NCBI GenBank assembly: GCA_032000125.1
Contig: DAMALH010000007.1
Span: forward strand, 62,001-126,000
DNA: 64,000 nucleotides
From: Dryocola sp032000125
GTDB taxonomy: Bacteria > Pseudomonadota > Gammaproteobacteria > Enterobacterales > Enterobacteriaceae
Reading direction: 5' to 3'
This document shows, piece by piece, positions 26,663 through 35,924 of this stretch (position 1 is the first letter of the stretch; each line of letters starts with the position of its first letter). The notes under the pieces are model-generated. The model ran no database searches, was not told the DNA's origin, and was given only the letters and a program-made list of their open reading frames with translations. Both the position numbers and the translations under genes were made by a program.

Positions 26663-27733
26663 TTATTGCCCTTTTTTGCCTAGCGCTTCCCAGAGCCCCA
26701 GCAGATAGGTTACGCCCAAAGCGCGATCGTAAAGCCCGTATCCCGGACGGCCGGTTTCACCCCAAATAAAACGACCGTGATCCGGGCGGATATAGCCATC
26801 AAAGCCGTTATCATGGAGCGCCTGCATCACGCGGTACATATCCAGAGAGCCGTACTGAGACGGGTGGGCTGATTCGTAGAAGTCTTTATCTTTAATTAGC
26901 TTAATATTGCGCACATGAGCAAAATGAATACGCTTGCGGCGGGTAAATTCGGCGAGGATCTCATAAACATTGTTATCCGGATCTTCTGCAATAGAGCCAG
27001 TACACAGGGTAATGCCGTTGGCCGGTGAATCTACGGTATCGCAAATCAATGCCAGATCGGCACGATTTTTTACAATACGCGGCAGGCCGAAAATAGAATA
27101 CGGCGGATCGTCCGGATGAATGGCCATTTTCACGCCGACTTCTTCACAGACGGGAATAACTTCCCGCAGGAAATAAAACAGATTTTCTCGCAGCTTATTA
27201 TCATCCACGTCGCTATAGCGGGCGAATAATTCCTGCACTTTTGCCAGACGCTCGGGCTCCCAGCCCGGTAATGCGAAGCCGTTAGCATTATCCAGCACTT
27301 CTTTTACTACTTCTTCCAGCGACTTATCGATACCATGCTTTTCAAACGCCATGGTCAAAGAACCGTCCGGCAGAACGTAGTTCATGTCGGTTTTCATCCA
27401 GTCAAATACCGGCATGAAATTATAACAAATAACTTTTATGCCAAAACCGGCCAGATTGCGGATAGTTTGCTTATAATTTTCGATATAGCGGTCACGCTCT
27501 GGCGTGCCGATTTTAATGTCATCATGAATATTGACGCTTTCAATGACTTCCATTTTCAGGCCTGCGTCATGCGCCTGCTCCACCAGCGCTTTGATTTTTT
27601 CAACCGGCCAGACTTCGCCTGGTGGGACGTCGTACAGCGCCCCTACAACGCCTTCTACCCCCGGTACCTGCCGGATATACTCCAGAGGGATCTTATCTTC
27701 CTGTGGTCCAAACCAGCGCATTGTCATCTGCAT
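26663..27733 (-). CDS. uxuA: mannonate dehydratase UxuA
   Basis: Converts D-mannonate to 2-keto-3-deoxygluconate in hexuronate catabolism. It is 356 aa, shorter than the 394-aa E. coli UxuA and closer to the compact form found in many bacteria. It is a TIM-barrel enzyme; visible metal and substrate motifs include the C-terminal RPDHGRFIWG, HPDDPP and FAHVRN. AGGTGG lies seven bases before the ATG. It is divergent from uxaC and its transporter gene, so the three form a glucuronate-to-KDG locus that lacks the fructuronate reductase step (uxuB) in this window. Confidence 0.93.
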   Translation of the reverse strand: MQMTMRWFGPQEDKIPLEYIRQVPGVEGVVGALYDVPPGEVWPVEKIKALVEQAHDAGLKMEVIESVNIHDDIKIGTPERDRYIENYKQTIRNLAGFGIKVICYNFMPVFDWMKTDMNYVLPDGSLTMAFEKHGIDKSLEEVVKEVLDNANGFALPGWEPERLAKVQELFARYSDVDDNKLRENLFYFLREVIPVCEEVGVKMAIHPDDPPYSIFGLPRIVKNRADLALICDTVDSPANGITLCTGSIAEDPDNNVYEILAEFTRRKRIHFAHVRNIKLIKDKDFYESAHPSQYGSLDMYRVMQALHDNGFDGYIRPDHGRFIWGETGRPGYGLYDRALGVTYLLGLWEALGKKGQ

Positions 27734-28206
27734 CTTGCATCCACCTTATTCATCGCGTTATGTGCTGCTGAAAATAGTACCATACTAGTATCTTTTTTAC
27801 AGGATATTCAGCAATGGCGCGTTGATCAAGCCTCTTATGAAAAAAAACTACGCCGGCAAAAGTGCAGAGAGGCGCTTTCTTTCACCGACAACATTTTAAA
27901 GCGTAATACTTTATTTAGGTTTTTTTGATATTGATAAAATATTGTGAACGCGTTGTTTCAATTAATAGTGGTATTTTTCCGGCGCGTTTATTACATACAG
28001 GCTTATTAATTTACTTAACGATAACACCTTATTTTTACGGGCTTGAGAGAGTATGACTTTAGTCACAATTTCCCTATTCAATCTTGTATGGTAGTAGACA
28101 TTAAAAGAATGGCAGGTGTAACTTGGCGCCAACAAACCTTGCGCATAAACATTTCAGTACCACAAGGGCAGGGTTTACCGAAAACTAATCCTTATGTGGA
28201 GCTAAG
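27734..28206. promoter_or_regulatory. uxuA-uxaC divergent regulatory region
   Basis: This 473-base gap has no credible gene. A motif TA(G/C)TACCATAC(A/T)AG occurs once near the uxuA side (27775-27788, plus strand; overlapping an ATACTAGTAT palindrome) and once near the uxaC side in the opposite orientation (28083-28096). Each lies close to its own gene, as expected for the operators of a shared repressor. A CRP-like site is also present (28052-28067). No regulator gene lies beside it. Confidence 0.45.
28052..28067 (+). promoter_or_regulatory. CRP-like site upstream of uxaC
   Basis: TATGA-N6-TCACA differs from the CRP consensus TGTGA-N6-TCACA at one of ten positions. It is about 140 bases before the uxaC ATG, a sensible place for catabolite control of a hexuronate operon. 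Confidence 0.55.
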
Positions 28207-29613
28207 ATGACGCTGATTAACGACTGTTTCATGATTAATAACGAACCGGGGCGACGATTATATTCTGAAGTGGCAAGAACGCTGCCTGTTATTGATTATC
28301 ACTGCCATCTGGAAGCCAAAGCCATCTGGGAAAACAACGCCTTTAACGACATTACCCAGCTGTGGCTGGAAGGCGACCATTACAAATGGCGTGCGATGCG
28401 CGCAAACGGCATTCCGGAGCGGAAAATCACCGGGGACGCCCCGGCAGAAGAGAAATTTGAGGCATGGGCGCAAACCGTTGAGGCCAGTTTTGGCAACCCG
28501 CTATATCACTGGACTCATCTTGAGCTAAAACATTACTTCCACATCGACGAAACGTTAAGCAGCAAAAACTGGCGCAGTATTATGGCGCGGTGCAATGCAC
28601 AGTTGCGCCAGGATGATTTTTTACCCCAGTCGTTGATTCAACGTTCAAACGTTGAAGCGCTCTGCACGACCGACGGCCCGCTGGACGATCTGGAATACCA
28701 TCAGCTATTGGCAAAGAAAGCGGATTTTTCGACGCTCGTGCTGCCAACCTTCCGGCCGGACGATCTGTTTGAAACAAACCCGGATCGTTTTCTGACCTTT
28801 ATTTCCCGCCTGTCACAGAAAACCAGCATAGCGATTAGCTCTTACCGCGAATTCCTGGCGGCGCTCGAAGCGCGTGTGGATTTCTTCCACAGTATCGGCT
28901 GCCGGGTTTCCGATCACGGCCCGCTGGAGCTGCGTTTCCGCAAGCTTGATGAGGCGGGGTTAAAGGCGCTGTTTGAGCGCCGTCTGGCTGGCGAGGCGTT
29001 GAGCAATGACGACAGCCGGGCCTGGGACAGCGCTATTTTTGTCGCGCTAGCCAAAATGTACAAACAGCGCGACTGGGCGATGCAGATCCATTTTGGCGCC
29101 ATTCGCAACAATAACGCGTTAATGCTCGCACGGGCTGGCATCAACAGCGGCTTTGATTCCATTGGCGATCAAACTCATCTGGCGGCAAGCCTGAATGCAT
29201 TGCTAAGCGCGATGGCGGACATTGACGGTTTGCCAAAAACCATCCTCTATAACCTCAACGCCAGCTACAACGATGTGGTCGCGTCTGCTATTGCAAACTT
29301 CCAAAGCGGCGAAAACGGGGTGAAGTCCCCGCTGCAATTCGGCTCCGGCTGGTGGTTTAACGACACGCGACGCGGCATGGTTAACCAGCTCAATACGCTT
29401 GCCGATCAGGGATTGCTGGCAAATTTTATTGGCATGCTCACCGATTCACGCAGCTTTGTTTCCTACACCCGACACGACTATTTCCGCCGCATCCTCTGCG
29501 ATCTGATTGGCGGCTGGGTGGAAAGAGGGGAAGTGCCGGAAGATAACGACATCCTTGATTCCATGATTCGCGGCATTTGTGTGGAAAACGCCCGCCGCTA
29601 TTTTCGTTTTTGA
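28207..29613 (+). CDS. uxaC: glucuronate isomerase UxaC
   Basis: Isomerises D-glucuronate to D-fructuronate (and galacturonate to tagaturonate). It is 468 aa, near the E. coli 470. Amidohydrolase-superfamily motifs are present: IDYHCHLEAKAI near residue 31, WRAMRANG, NPLYHWTHLEL, and the C-terminal FGSGWWFNDTRRGM and TDSRSFVSYTRHDYFRR. It starts at ATG 28207 behind GGAG and runs into the symporter gene 23 bases later. Because it differs noticeably from the E. coli protein it may be a second, accessory copy. Confidence 0.94.
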   Translation: MTLINDCFMINNEPGRRLYSEVARTLPVIDYHCHLEAKAIWENNAFNDITQLWLEGDHYKWRAMRANGIPERKITGDAPAEEKFEAWAQTVEASFGNPLYHWTHLELKHYFHIDETLSSKNWRSIMARCNAQLRQDDFLPQSLIQRSNVEALCTTDGPLDDLEYHQLLAKKADFSTLVLPTFRPDDLFETNPDRFLTFISRLSQKTSIAISSYREFLAALEARVDFFHSIGCRVSDHGPLELRFRKLDEAGLKALFERRLAGEALSNDDSRAWDSAIFVALAKMYKQRDWAMQIHFGAIRNNNALMLARAGINSGFDSIGDQTHLAASLNALLSAMADIDGLPKTILYNLNASYNDVVASAIANFQSGENGVKSPLQFGSGWWFNDTRRGMVNQLNTLADQGLLANFIGMLTDSRSFVSYTRHDYFRRILCDLIGGWVERGEVPEDNDILDSMIRGICVENARRYFRF

Positions 29614-29636
29614 CAGGCAAGATACAGGGATAAATC

Positions 29637-31181
29637 ATGACCCGTAAGAGCAGAAAAGTCACAATTCCCGTCAGTATCGGCTACGGTATGACGGATATAA
29701 TGGGCGGCGGAGCATTTACCGTTATCGGTGCATGGCTGCTTTTCTTCTACACCACTTTCGTTGGCTTATCGCCGGTTGAAGCCGCCTCCATCGTTGCTAT
29801 CGCCCGTATTGTCGATGCGATCGTTAGCCTGTTTATGGGCAGCATCACCGACCATTTTTATAAGAATTACCTGGGCAAGAAGTTTGGCCGCCGTCGTTTC
29901 TTCCTGTTGATCGGCGCGCCGTTAATGCTGGTTTATATTCTGCTGTGGCTAAACGGCATGAACTTCTGGTTCTATCTTTCCGTCTATCTGGCGTTTGAGA
30001 TTATCGCCGCGGTGGTATTGATTCCCTGGGAAACATTACCTTCTGAGATGACCAAAAACTTTAATGACCGTACCAAGCTTTCGACCTGCCGTATGTTCCT
30101 TTCTGCTTCCGGCACCTTCCTCGCAACCTTTATTCCGGGCGTGCTGATTAGCCAGCTCGGAGAAAATAATGCCGATGCTTACCTGATAAACGGCGTAGTT
30201 TTTGCCGTGATGTTCATGCTCTGTGTCTTTATCTCCTGGAAAGTGACCTGGGAGCGTGAGCTGACGCCGGAAATGCTGGCTGAGATAGAGAAAGAGCGCA
30301 AAGCTACGAGCGCTGCCGAGAAGCTTGCGGCCATCGGTAACCTGTTTAAGGAATATGCCTCGACGCTAAAAGTCCGCGCATTCCGCAAGCACCTGGCCAT
30401 TTATCTTTTCTCCTTCACCGCGAAGGATGTCTACAACACCGTCTTCGTTTTCTTCTGCGTTTACTGCCTGAACGTTTCCTCTTCGCTTGCGGGAACGCTG
30501 CTATCGATGAGTATTGTTGGACTGCCGGTGACGCTGCTGGCCGGGGTAGCAATTATCAAGTTCGGTCCGTCCCGTCTCTACGTCTTTGCTTACAGCTTAA
30601 TGATGCTGTGCCTGGGCGGCTTCTTCCTGGTTTACCAGTTCCCGACAGACAATAAAGTAACGCTGCTGGTGCTCCTCGCCGGGGTATATCAGGTTGGGCG
30701 CTGCGTGCTGGAATTTACCCCGTGGAACGTCTTCCCGTTTATTCCGGATATCGACGAGATGATCACCCGCCAGCGCCGCGAAGGTTTATTTGCCGCGGTG
30801 ATGACCTTCTCCCGTAAGACAACGGTAGCCATTGCCACCTTTGCTGTCGGTCTGCTGCTGCAAAGCGGTGGCTTCGTTAAGGGCAGCCAGGTTCAGCCAC
30901 AGGAAGCAATTAACACTATTGCGATGCTGCTATTTGTTGGTACAGCCGGGCTGCTGCTGATTGCGCTTTGGCAGGCGCTGACCTTCCATCTGAACAAGCG
31001 TACGCATATGATTTTTGTCAGCGAAATTGAGCGGCTGAAGGCTAACGGGCTTAAGCAGGACGTGACGCCGGAAGCGCGCCATGTTGTTGAGGACCTGACC
31101 GGCTATAGCTATGACGAGCTGTGGTGCGAGGCATCGCCAAAAGCTGAGAAACTGCCCACCCCGACTTCGACCTTAAGTTAA
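29637..31181 (+). CDS. GPH-family hexuronide:cation symporter
   Basis: Inner-membrane transporter of 514 aa with about 12 helices, of the glycoside-pentoside-hexuronide:cation symporter family (UidB/MelB-like). N-terminal GYGMTDIMGGGAFTVIGAWLLFFY and the cytoplasmic-loop motif KNYLGKKFGRRRFF are characteristic. It is 23 bases downstream of uxaC in one operon, so glucuronate or a glucuronide is the likely substrate. No beta-glucuronidase is encoded here, which favours the free uronate. A terminator follows. Confidence 0.88.
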   Translation: MTRKSRKVTIPVSIGYGMTDIMGGGAFTVIGAWLLFFYTTFVGLSPVEAASIVAIARIVDAIVSLFMGSITDHFYKNYLGKKFGRRRFFLLIGAPLMLVYILLWLNGMNFWFYLSVYLAFEIIAAVVLIPWETLPSEMTKNFNDRTKLSTCRMFLSASGTFLATFIPGVLISQLGENNADAYLINGVVFAVMFMLCVFISWKVTWERELTPEMLAEIEKERKATSAAEKLAAIGNLFKEYASTLKVRAFRKHLAIYLFSFTAKDVYNTVFVFFCVYCLNVSSSLAGTLLSMSIVGLPVTLLAGVAIIKFGPSRLYVFAYSLMMLCLGGFFLVYQFPTDNKVTLLVLLAGVYQVGRCVLEFTPWNVFPFIPDIDEMITRQRREGLFAAVMTFSRKTTVAIATFAVGLLLQSGGFVKGSQVQPQEAINTIAMLLFVGTAGLLLIALWQALTFHLNKRTHMIFVSEIERLKANGLKQDVTPEARHVVEDLTGYSYDELWCEASPKAEKLPTPTSTLS

Positions 31182-31193
31182 CAGCTTAAAATC

Positions 31194-31219
31194 AATGCCG
31201 CCCACAGAGGCGGCATTTT
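31194..31219 (+). terminator. terminator after the uronate symporter gene
   Basis: AATGCCGCC / GGCGGCATT with a six-base loop is followed by TTTC. It ends the uxaC operon 13 bases after its stop. Confidence 0.75.
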
Positions 31220-31264
31220 CTTATTGGATAACAGCGACCTTCGGGCATTAATAAATAAGGAGGA

Positions 31265-32101
31265 TTAGTTCAGCTTTACGGTTCGGTGCGCTAAATGGGC
31301 GCGTAGCAAACTGTCCAGCGTTCCTTCATCGCCGGCAATATTGAGCAGAATGCAGTCAAACTTCGCTATTTTTTCCTGATAGGGCAATAATAGCGCGTTG
31401 TTTCGTAATAAGTATTGACCAATATTCTCAGCGCGATTGGGATCGAGCGCTGGGCCAGCTTTAATAATTGCCCCGCAGGTGATATTGCCGTCGTGTTGGA
31501 TACCAATCATAGAATAGTAATGCTCAAAAACCGTGGTTTTCCAGTCTGGCATGTTGAACTGATGGTACTTAATTCCCTCATGCTGTGCATTAATGAAATC
31601 CACGGTGTAAAAAGCTATGAAATCATTGGAGCCTAAACACAGGGATGTCAAATACTCATCCTGAGCATTCTGAACCGTGCTTATTAACACGCTCAGTACA
31701 TACTCCATTTGGGTCAGCGTTAACTCCAGGGTTACCACTTCGCTATTCTGCAGGAAAAACAGGAAGCGCACTTTGTCCTGCCGATGCTTCATCACAAAAC
31801 TCGTTACGCGAAGATCAATTTGCGGACTGTGTGTTTCATCAAGCGCGATTGGAGGAATATTAACGCTTAGCGCCTGCGCATCGGCCACTACCTTCTCTCT
31901 TATAGGTTCGGGGTCTTGCTGGTGCATCATTTGCAGCGTTCTGTAACAGCTACAGGTCGCAAACATCAGCTCTTGCAGTTGATTAGGTGGCAAATAGAGC
32001 AGATGTTCAGTAGCTGGAACGCATGACGCTTTAAGGGCAATCGCAAGTACGCCTTTTGGCGATTTAATAATTGTGGTGTTAATCCCTGTTAATATACTCA
32101 T
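31265..32101 (-). CDS. unrecognised protein linked to the peptide exporter
   Basis: 278 aa, no signal peptide and no clear membrane helix. I do not recognise it with confidence; the N-terminus (GINTTIIKSPKGVLAIALKA) recalls the uncharacterised YjeJ family, but this is from memory only. Its ATG overlaps the stop of the ABC exporter gene by one base (TAATG), so it is translationally coupled as the last gene of the export operon. Position suggests an accessory or self-protection role for the exported peptide. Classical microcin immunity proteins are much smaller membrane proteins, so that is only a guess. Confidence 0.6.
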   Translation of the reverse strand: MSILTGINTTIIKSPKGVLAIALKASCVPATEHLLYLPPNQLQELMFATCSCYRTLQMMHQQDPEPIREKVVADAQALSVNIPPIALDETHSPQIDLRVTSFVMKHRQDKVRFLFFLQNSEVVTLELTLTQMEYVLSVLISTVQNAQDEYLTSLCLGSNDFIAFYTVDFINAQHEGIKYHQFNMPDWKTTVFEHYYSMIGIQHDGNITCGAIIKAGPALDPNRAENIGQYLLRNNALLLPYQEKIAKFDCILLNIAGDEGTLDSLLRAHLAHRTVKLN

Positions 32102-34242
32102 TAAAGAGCCTCCTTAGTAATCGAAAATGGTGTAGAAGAAATTGCCGATAAATCAATTACCCTGTCCGCACAGGCAATAGTTGAAGGACGGTGAGCAACA
32201 ATAATACGGGTGATATTTAATGATTCGATCGATGCATTAATCATTTTTTCATTGTTGGCATCAAGATGGCTTGTTGCTTCATCCATAAATAAAATGTTGG
32301 GCTTTTGATATAACGCCCGCGCAATCAGCAGACGCTGTTTTTGGCCGCCAGAAATTCCCGAACCTAACTCGCCGATAATGGTTTCATAACCCATCGGCAT
32401 GCGCAGAATCTCTTCATGGATGTTGCATTTTATCGCGCAATCAATAATCAACTGGCGATCGACGTCATCATCAAAACCAGAAATATTATCCGCAATGGAA
32501 CCGGAAAACAGACGATCTTCCTGCAATACGCAGGCGGTACTGCTTCTGAAATTATTAACCCCGATTTTCTTGATATCGAACCCACCGATGAAAATCTCTC
32601 CGCGCTCCGGCGTCAGCAGGCCTGACATGACCTTTAATAAGGTGGTTTTACCTATTCCCGATGCGCCAATTAAGGCGACGGACTCACCTGCCGCAATCGT
32701 GATGTTCACCTTTGAGAAAATGGGCCTGGCAAGCGCGTCATACTGGTATGCCAGATCCTCCACCTGCAGGGAAACGCCGACGTTGTCTTCAAAGACTTTT
32801 CTTATGGGTAGTTCGGCTTCCGGTTCGCTGTAGACAATCTCTGAGATACGCTCGTTATGCAGTGACAGCATCTTAAGTTGCATAGCCAGATCGATCAAAG
32901 ATGAGGCGCGTTGTGAAAATTGACCGCGATAGGCATTGAATGCCATAAACATACCGATGGTCATGGTGTTATCCATTACCATTAGCGCACCCAGCCATAA
33001 AATAACAACCTGATCCAGCGAGTTAATAAAAGTATTAATACCGCCAAACAGCATATCAAATCGGGTCTGTTTCAAACTTACATTGCTGACATCAATATTG
33101 GTGTTGAGCCAGTGTTGGGAGCGGCGGTTTTTCAGGTTCAACGATTTGATCGTTGCGATGCCGTATAACGACTCCATAAAGTGGGAACCCGAGCGTGCAC
33201 GCTTAACTATTAGCTCTTCGCTAATGGTACGATAAAATTTATAGGTTAAAATCCGCATCGCTGCGTAACAGACCGTAAAGCCCAGCACCACCCAAACCAG
33301 CCAGCTTCCATACAGGGCCAGCATTATGATCAGCCCTACGGTCATAATAGAGTCAATAATCCCCATCACAAGGCTATTGGTGAATGTCGAACGAATAGTA
33401 TCGAGCGAGGAAAACCGTGACTGTATATCGCCTAGCTGGCGCTTCTCAAAAAAAGACAGCGGCAGGCTAAACAAATGATCAAAAAAGCTGGTTTTCCACT
33501 GAATATCGGTCAGCGTATTTAGCTTTAGCGATACCCATGCGCGGATCATACTGACAAACATTTTAAATATGGTAAAAAAAGTTAATCCAGCGCAGATAAC
33601 CAGCAGCAGGCTCTCATCATGGGCCATTATTACATGGTCGGTAACGAGCTGCGTGCCCATAGGCAAAAGCAGGTTCACCACCTCTATAACGATGGAGAGC
33701 ATAAAAATTTTGGTGAGCGCGGACTTAAGGCCAGTGATGTTGCGCAGCAGATCTAACAGGCTAAGCCGTGAGCGTTTTTTCTCTTGTCTGAAATCGCTAT
33801 CAGGCCAGACCTCAAGCGCGATACCGCTGAAGTTCTCTGACATCTCTTTCTTTTGAACGGTACGTCTGCCCATCGCTGGATCGTTAATAACAAATTTGTT
33901 GCCTTTTATCGCGACCAGCACCACAAAATGATTGAGCGACCAGTGTATTACGCAAGGAAGCCTTAGCTGTTTAATCTCATCATATTCAAGGGATAACGCC
34001 CGGCTTTTTAAGCCAGCCTTTTTTGCTACCGTGCTTAGCGTATTTAACGTTGCCCCCTGAGATGAAGAGCCATACTGATTGCGGAAGTTAAACAGGTCGA
34101 TATCCTTGCCGTAAAACCCGCAGATCATTGATAAGCAAGCATTACCACATTCTGTAGATTCCGACTGGATAATCACCGGGACGCTGTTTTTTATTGAGAA
34201 ATTAATTCGTTGAAAAATCTTATCCAGTACTGCTTTATTCAT
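32101..34242 (-). CDS. C39-peptidase ABC exporter (CvaB/microcin type)
   Basis: 713 aa with the full three-domain layout. Residues 1-140 are a peptidase C39 domain with the catalytic triad Cys32 (in STECGNACL), His105 (SLNHF) and Asp121 (NDPAMG). Residues 165-450 are the six-helix ABC exporter membrane domain. Residues 490-713 are the ATPase, with Walker A GASGIGKT (526-533), signature SGGQ (631-634), Walker B ILFMDE (650-655) and the H-loop His684. Such proteins cleave double-glycine-type leaders and export the mature peptide. It overlaps the adaptor gene by eight bases. Confidence 0.93.
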   Translation of the reverse strand: MNKAVLDKIFQRINFSIKNSVPVIIQSESTECGNACLSMICGFYGKDIDLFNFRNQYGSSSQGATLNTLSTVAKKAGLKSRALSLEYDEIKQLRLPCVIHWSLNHFVVLVAIKGNKFVINDPAMGRRTVQKKEMSENFSGIALEVWPDSDFRQEKKRSRLSLLDLLRNITGLKSALTKIFMLSIVIEVVNLLLPMGTQLVTDHVIMAHDESLLLVICAGLTFFTIFKMFVSMIRAWVSLKLNTLTDIQWKTSFFDHLFSLPLSFFEKRQLGDIQSRFSSLDTIRSTFTNSLVMGIIDSIMTVGLIIMLALYGSWLVWVVLGFTVCYAAMRILTYKFYRTISEELIVKRARSGSHFMESLYGIATIKSLNLKNRRSQHWLNTNIDVSNVSLKQTRFDMLFGGINTFINSLDQVVILWLGALMVMDNTMTIGMFMAFNAYRGQFSQRASSLIDLAMQLKMLSLHNERISEIVYSEPEAELPIRKVFEDNVGVSLQVEDLAYQYDALARPIFSKVNITIAAGESVALIGASGIGKTTLLKVMSGLLTPERGEIFIGGFDIKKIGVNNFRSSTACVLQEDRLFSGSIADNISGFDDDVDRQLIIDCAIKCNIHEEILRMPMGYETIIGELGSGISGGQKQRLLIARALYQKPNILFMDEATSHLDANNEKMINASIESLNITRIIVAHRPSTIACADRVIDLSAISSTPFSITKEAL

Positions 34243-35518
34243 TACCCGGCCCCTTAAGATTTTGTACTATCTTATATACTGGCGAGAACAGCCATTGATA
34301 AAGAGGTCTTTCCTCCATAAATACGATGCTTTTAGCTTTAAGTCCGTTGGATAATACTAATTTTTTGTTATTGTAAATAATCTCATTGCCTTTAATATCA
34401 ATGAGCGCTTTATATAATGTGGCTGGCATGCTGGCGTTGGCCGCGCTATTGTTATAATCAGAAAGCTCTCTCCGGGTGGCGGGCATGGAAGATATTGATA
34501 TTACATTGCCTGAGAACTGCCCAAATTTATCCGAGGGGAAAGCATCGTAGCGTATATTTACCGTGTCGCCGATTTTGACATACGGCAAACTGGTATCGGG
34601 TAACCACAGCAATAAATAATAGACTACCTCTTCTGTCTGCTTTATCTGCGCTAAACTGCTTCCGGCCTCAACCATTTGGCCGCGAGTCACGGCGATGGAT
34701 TCCACTTTGCCGTTTATGGTTGATTTTATTAAAAGCTTACCGTTAGCGCTATTTTCAATAAGCTGGGTCTGGTAGTCACTAAGCTGATTGTACTGTGACG
34801 CGATCTGATTATCGATTTCTGCCGACTTTACCGTTAAATCACTGCGCGCCTGTGTTAGCTGTAATTCTATTTGCATCTTTTGAGATGAAAGCGACTGAAA
34901 AGCGTTCTGTTGCTGCATAAAAAGCGAATGTTGATTATTATGCTGATCTTTATTTATCAATCCACGTTTCAGATAATCATTATAGTTCTGAAGCGAATTT
35001 TTCATTCTTAAGAGCCCCTGCTTCGCTGTGGCGAGCAGGCTATCCGTCTCAGCGAGCGAGTGCTCATAACGTTGAATCTGACGGCGTGTCGTTGCGATAA
35101 AATCTTCTTTATTAGCTTTTAGTTTATTGATGATTTCTTCAGCGTTGGCGATTTTAGCTTTGATCATTGAAATATTTGTATCAGTAACGTTACCCGCATT
35201 GGTGTTTTTTGAAACGTCCAGTTCAAATAACACGCTTCCTTTTTTAACTTTATCTCCAACGCGTACAAGCTGTTGTGATACCGCTCCCGCCTGTGGTGAC
35301 GAAATATTCAACGGGTGGGGCAGGGTAATCACCTCTCCTGTTACATCGATACGCTGCGTAAATTTAAAGAAATAAAGCATAATGACAATGAGAACCAGAA
35401 AAGTAATACAACATACTGATACTATCAGGGGCGAGGCGCCTCTTAATAAAATGACTTTCCCTTTCCAGAAACTTCTTTGATGATCTACGGCTTCACGTCG
35501 GAACAAACTTTGACTCAT
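34235..35518 (-). CDS. HlyD-family membrane fusion protein (CvaA type)
   Basis: 427 aa. There is a short cytoplasmic tail, one membrane helix at about 29-51, a lipoyl-like half-motif (ISSPQAGAVSQQLVRVGDKVKKGSVLFELD), a long coiled-coil hairpin (about 100-250) and a second lipoyl/barrel part (LIKSTINGKVESIAVTRGQMVEAG). It would bridge the ABC exporter to an outer-membrane channel, presumably TolC. AGGAAG sits correctly for the ATG at 35518 and too close to the one at 35524. It overlaps the exporter gene. Confidence 0.92.
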   Translation of the reverse strand: MSQSLFRREAVDHQRSFWKGKVILLRGASPLIVSVCCITFLVLIVIMLYFFKFTQRIDVTGEVITLPHPLNISSPQAGAVSQQLVRVGDKVKKGSVLFELDVSKNTNAGNVTDTNISMIKAKIANAEEIINKLKANKEDFIATTRRQIQRYEHSLAETDSLLATAKQGLLRMKNSLQNYNDYLKRGLINKDQHNNQHSLFMQQQNAFQSLSSQKMQIELQLTQARSDLTVKSAEIDNQIASQYNQLSDYQTQLIENSANGKLLIKSTINGKVESIAVTRGQMVEAGSSLAQIKQTEEVVYYLLLWLPDTSLPYVKIGDTVNIRYDAFPSDKFGQFSGNVISISSMPATRRELSDYNNSAANASMPATLYKALIDIKGNEIIYNNKKLVLSNGLKAKSIVFMEERPLYQWLFSPVYKIVQNLKGPGNE

Positions 35519-35535
35519 TGGCATCTTCCTGATTT

Positions 35536-35562
35536 AAAAAAGGCCCGAACGTTGTCGGGCCT
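35536..35562 (-). terminator. terminator/attenuator between precursor and exporter genes
   Basis: On the minus strand AGGCCCGA / TCGGGCCT with a six-base loop is followed by six T residues. It lies between the peptide precursor gene and the HlyD gene, so most transcripts would end after the precursor. This would make the peptide far more abundant than its exporter. Confidence 0.85.
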
Positions 35563-35582
35563 GAAGTTATGCTAAAGCCCGA

Positions 35583-35924
35583 TTACGGATTCCATACGCC
35601 AGATACATAACCATCAATGGCTTTCTGTACATATTCCCAGGTGTTTTCATAGCCAACAACAACAGCCCCGATCCCGCAGGTAATAGCGCCAATAATGCCG
35701 CCCCCGATCATACCTACACCCTGACCAATAGAGCCAACGCCGAGCAGACCGCCGCCGTCACCACCGTGTTTGCCACCGATAATCGCACCGGCGGTAAACC
35801 CTGTTACGGCACCAAGCGTGGCACTTGCAACGGCTTCACCGATATTGCCGAAAATATCCCACACGCTTCCCCAGGAGTAAGCACCGGATACGTTATTCAT
35901 TTCTTCTAGAGAAAGTACTTTCAT
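35583..35924 (-). CDS. class II microcin-like peptide precursor
   Basis: 113 aa. The leader MKVLSLEEMNNVSGA is 15 residues long and follows the double-glycine pattern of colicin V-type microcins (hydrophobic residues at fixed spacing, EMNNVSGA before the cut). Cleavage after Gly14-Ala15 gives a 98-residue mature peptide starting YSWGSVW. It is very Gly-rich and hydrophobic (GGDGGGLLGVG; GMIGGGIIGA), has one Cys (83), ends in VWNP, and is net acidic. It lacks the Ser/Gly-rich C-terminus of siderophore-microcins. AAGGA with a six-base gap fixes the start at 35924, not 35930. Confidence 0.83.
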   Translation of the reverse strand: MKVLSLEEMNNVSGAYSWGSVWDIFGNIGEAVASATLGAVTGFTAGAIIGGKHGGDGGGLLGVGSIGQGVGMIGGGIIGAITCGIGAVVVGYENTWEYVQKAIDGYVSGVWNP

